Origin: Candidatus Gastranaerophilales bacterium
GTDB lineage: Bacteria > Cyanobacteriota > Vampirovibrionia > Gastranaerophilales > Gastranaerophilaceae
Direction of reading: 5' to 3'
NCBI GenBank assembly: GCA_023662705.1
Contig: JAMPIM010000039.1
Coordinates: forward strand, 1-15,250
Length of the DNA stretch: 15,250 nt
Shown: one piece after another, positions 14,227 through 15,250 of the stretch
Numbering within the stretch: position 1 is the first letter of the stretch
Layout of the letters: each line of letters opens with the position of its first letter
Made by a program: the position numbers and the translations under genes
Notes under the pieces: model-generated
The model's database searches: none
Seen by the model: only the letters and a program-made list of their open reading frames with translations
Told to the model about the DNA's origin: nothing

Positions 14227-14466
14227 CTACTCCATTTCTTCTTGCATAAATAATTGTTTAGCTTCTTCAATTGCATCAGATAAAACATCTAACTGATCAG
14301 GAGCAAAAGTTACACCTTTTTTGGTTGGAAGCCAGGTTTCACCACCATCAGTTGTATAATGTATTCTCAAATTGAAATAGCTTTTTCCTCTGTATTCAGA
14401 AACAGAAATCTGTAATTGTTCTGTATCAGTTCTTTCAATTGTTGCTAAAATTTTTGCTTCAGCCAT
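14227..14466 (-). CDS. PC4-family (transcriptional coactivator p15-like) ssDNA-binding protein
   Basis: The 79-residue protein matches the PC4 C-terminal fold: a strand pattern LQISVSEYRGKSYFNLRIHY, a turn TDGGETWLPTKKG with the conserved K-K-G, then VTFAPDQLDVLSDAIEEAKQ as the long helix. Bacterial PC4 proteins are dimers that bind single-stranded or melted DNA and act on transcription. The ATG follows AAAGGAG. It is 18 bp after the prepilin gene and 2 bp before the kinase gene, in one operon. The short N-terminal and acidic C-terminal tails (MQEEME) are not conserved features I recognise. Confidence 0.8.
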   Translation of the reverse strand: MAEAKILATIERTDTEQLQISVSEYRGKSYFNLRIHYTTDGGETWLPTKKGVTFAPDQLDVLSDAIEEAKQLFMQEEME

Positions 14467-14484
14467 TATTATATCTCCTTTAAA

Positions 14485-15120
14485 TTACCAATTATATCTA
14501 ATTTTGAACCCGTCTTTAACAACACGTGCAGTACAATTTGCATTGACTGTCGGGTTATCACCATCACAAGAATTTGAATCCAAACCCTCAGGAATTAATT
14601 TACCATCATTTCTCAAATCAAATGTAAAACGGTCACGTCCTGCCATGTTAGGACGACTGTCAGCTCCATTAACATCTATAACCATACTTGGCTCAACAAT
14701 ACGTTCACGTTCTGGGACATTAGGCTGAAACATAACCAGACCCGAAGTTATAATTTCCGCAGGGAATTTATTAAATCTATATCTTTGACCTCGCTGAAAT
14801 CTATTACCGCCTGCTTGATTTGCAACTCTTGTTGCACCAATATAAGGAGCTAGTCGGTCCATTGTAAAAGTATAGTTTCCATCCATTGCATTCAATGTAT
14901 CCACCATTGATACACCTGCATCATCTCTGGAATTATATTCCTGCATCATGTTTTGACAGCCAAGTTCTATTTGTTCAACAGCCTTACCAAGCACAATTCC
15001 GGCTTTATCTTTTTGAGTAGATTTAACCAACTGCGGCATTACAAGAGCTGAAATCACACCGATAACAGCCATAGCCAGTAAGACTTCAGTAAGAGTAAAC
15101 CCTTTTTTCAATCTTCTCAT
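14485..15120 (-). CDS. Type IV pilin-like prepilin (minor pseudopilin)
   Basis: The 211-residue protein starts with a short basic leader MRRLKKG and the prepilin peptidase site G7|F8, with Glu at +5 (FTLTE) and a hydrophobic helix LLAMAVIGVISALVMPQL. The peptidase should cleave and methylate F8; the helix then anchors or packs the subunit in a type IV pilus or type II secretion pseudopilus. The globular part has the motif VDVNGADSRPNMAGRDRFTF and a C-terminal NSCDGDNPTVNANC pair of cysteines that may form a disulfide loop. Such pilin-like proteins are numerous in Gastranaerophilales-type genomes. The ribosome-binding site is GGAGGG. It heads the operon. The assembly machinery is not in this window. 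Confidence 0.9.
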   Translation of the reverse strand: MRRLKKGFTLTEVLLAMAVIGVISALVMPQLVKSTQKDKAGIVLGKAVEQIELGCQNMMQEYNSRDDAGVSMVDTLNAMDGNYTFTMDRLAPYIGATRVANQAGGNRFQRGQRYRFNKFPAEIITSGLVMFQPNVPERERIVEPSMVIDVNGADSRPNMAGRDRFTFDLRNDGKLIPEGLDSNSCDGDNPTVNANCTARVVKDGFKIRYNW

Positions 15121-15147
15121 TATAAACCCTCCAAATTATTTTTCTAA

Positions 15148-15177
15148 ATTATAGCACAGATTAATAATTATTAACAA
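15148..15177 (-). promoter_or_regulatory. Promoter of the prepilin operon
   Basis: On the minus strand -35 TTGTTA (plus 15172-15177), an 18-bp spacer and a perfect -10 TATAAT (plus 15148-15153) preceded by TG one base upstream (extended -10) lie about 28 bases before the prepilin ATG. A weaker opposed promoter TTGTCT / TATCAT (15179-15184, 15202-15207, 17-bp spacer) serves the response regulator. Confidence 0.65.
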
Positions 15178-15213
15178 TTTGTCTAATGATATTGTTTAGG
15201 TTATCATAGGAGT

Positions 15214-15250
15214 ATGAACAAGGGGAAGATTGTTGTAGTCGATGATGAAA
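15214..15250 (+). CDS. Response regulator, 5' end only
   Basis: An ATG at 15214 opens MNKGKIVVVDDE, the classic first strand and acidic pair of a CheY-like receiver domain, before the window ends. The gene diverges from the prepilin-kinase operon and is the obvious phosphate acceptor for the sensorless kinase. AGGAG lies only one base before the ATG and the best -10 ends at 15207, so the exact start or a near-leaderless transcript is uncertain. Confidence 0.7.
   Translation, partial: MNKGKIVVVDDE

Noticed and set aside
1..15250. CRISPR array or insertion sequence
   Set aside because: No regularly spaced repeats with unique spacers, no cas genes, no transposase motifs and no terminal inverted repeats were seen.

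Overview
The window is AT-rich bacterial DNA. The short prepilin with an N-terminal GFTLTE segment and a C-terminal DVNG...PN..GRDRF segment, next to a PC4-type protein and cytoplasmic two-component proteins, looks most like gut or environmental Gastranaerophilales/Vampirovibrionia (non-photosynthetic relatives of Cyanobacteria). This placement is inferred from protein style and composition; no marker gene in the window proves it.

The right part (about 12,119-15,250) looks like host chromosome. It holds a tRNA-Arg(UCU) gene and a tight leftward run of four genes: prepilin, PC4-like DNA-binding protein, sensorless histidine kinase (TTG start) and a receiver/GGDEF-like/receiver protein. A response-regulator gene begins divergently at the right edge and is cut by the window.

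The left part (from position 1 or beyond up to the tRNA 3' end at 12,119) looks like an integrative element next to tRNA-Arg. Its mobility and replication module lies on the tRNA side: a large zinc-ribbon/TOPRIM/P-loop primase-helicase (7743-10400), an overlapping excisionase-like HTH protein (10393-10575), a structured 145-bp spacer, and a tyrosine integrase (10721-11833) with its terminator. A divergently transcribed zinc-binding protein of unknown function (6820-7614) faces the primase across a palindromic control region. No relaxase, coupling protein, conjugation gene or phage structural gene is visible, so the element may be a satellite or mobilizable island. Its left end and the second attachment site are not seen.

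The cargo half (281-6587) contains a Fic AMP-transferase-type protein with a repeat-rich promoter, converging on a two-gene leftward operon of an OLD-family ATPase/TOPRIM nuclease and a HEPN protein with an R-x4-H motif. It continues with a small helical protein, an XRE-type repressor and a two-gene rightward operon of exported proteins (PDZ; adhesin-E-like). The OLD+HEPN pair is the best candidate for a less-described defence system. The most striking non-coding structure is at 6747-6802: three TAACC-type motifs followed by three inverted GGTTA motifs, all on a 9-bp period, making one 56-bp near-palindrome that could be an origin, an operator or a terminator.

Several starts were moved from the longest open frame to the codon with a convincing ribosome-binding site (HEPN, small protein, zinc protein, primase, excisionase).
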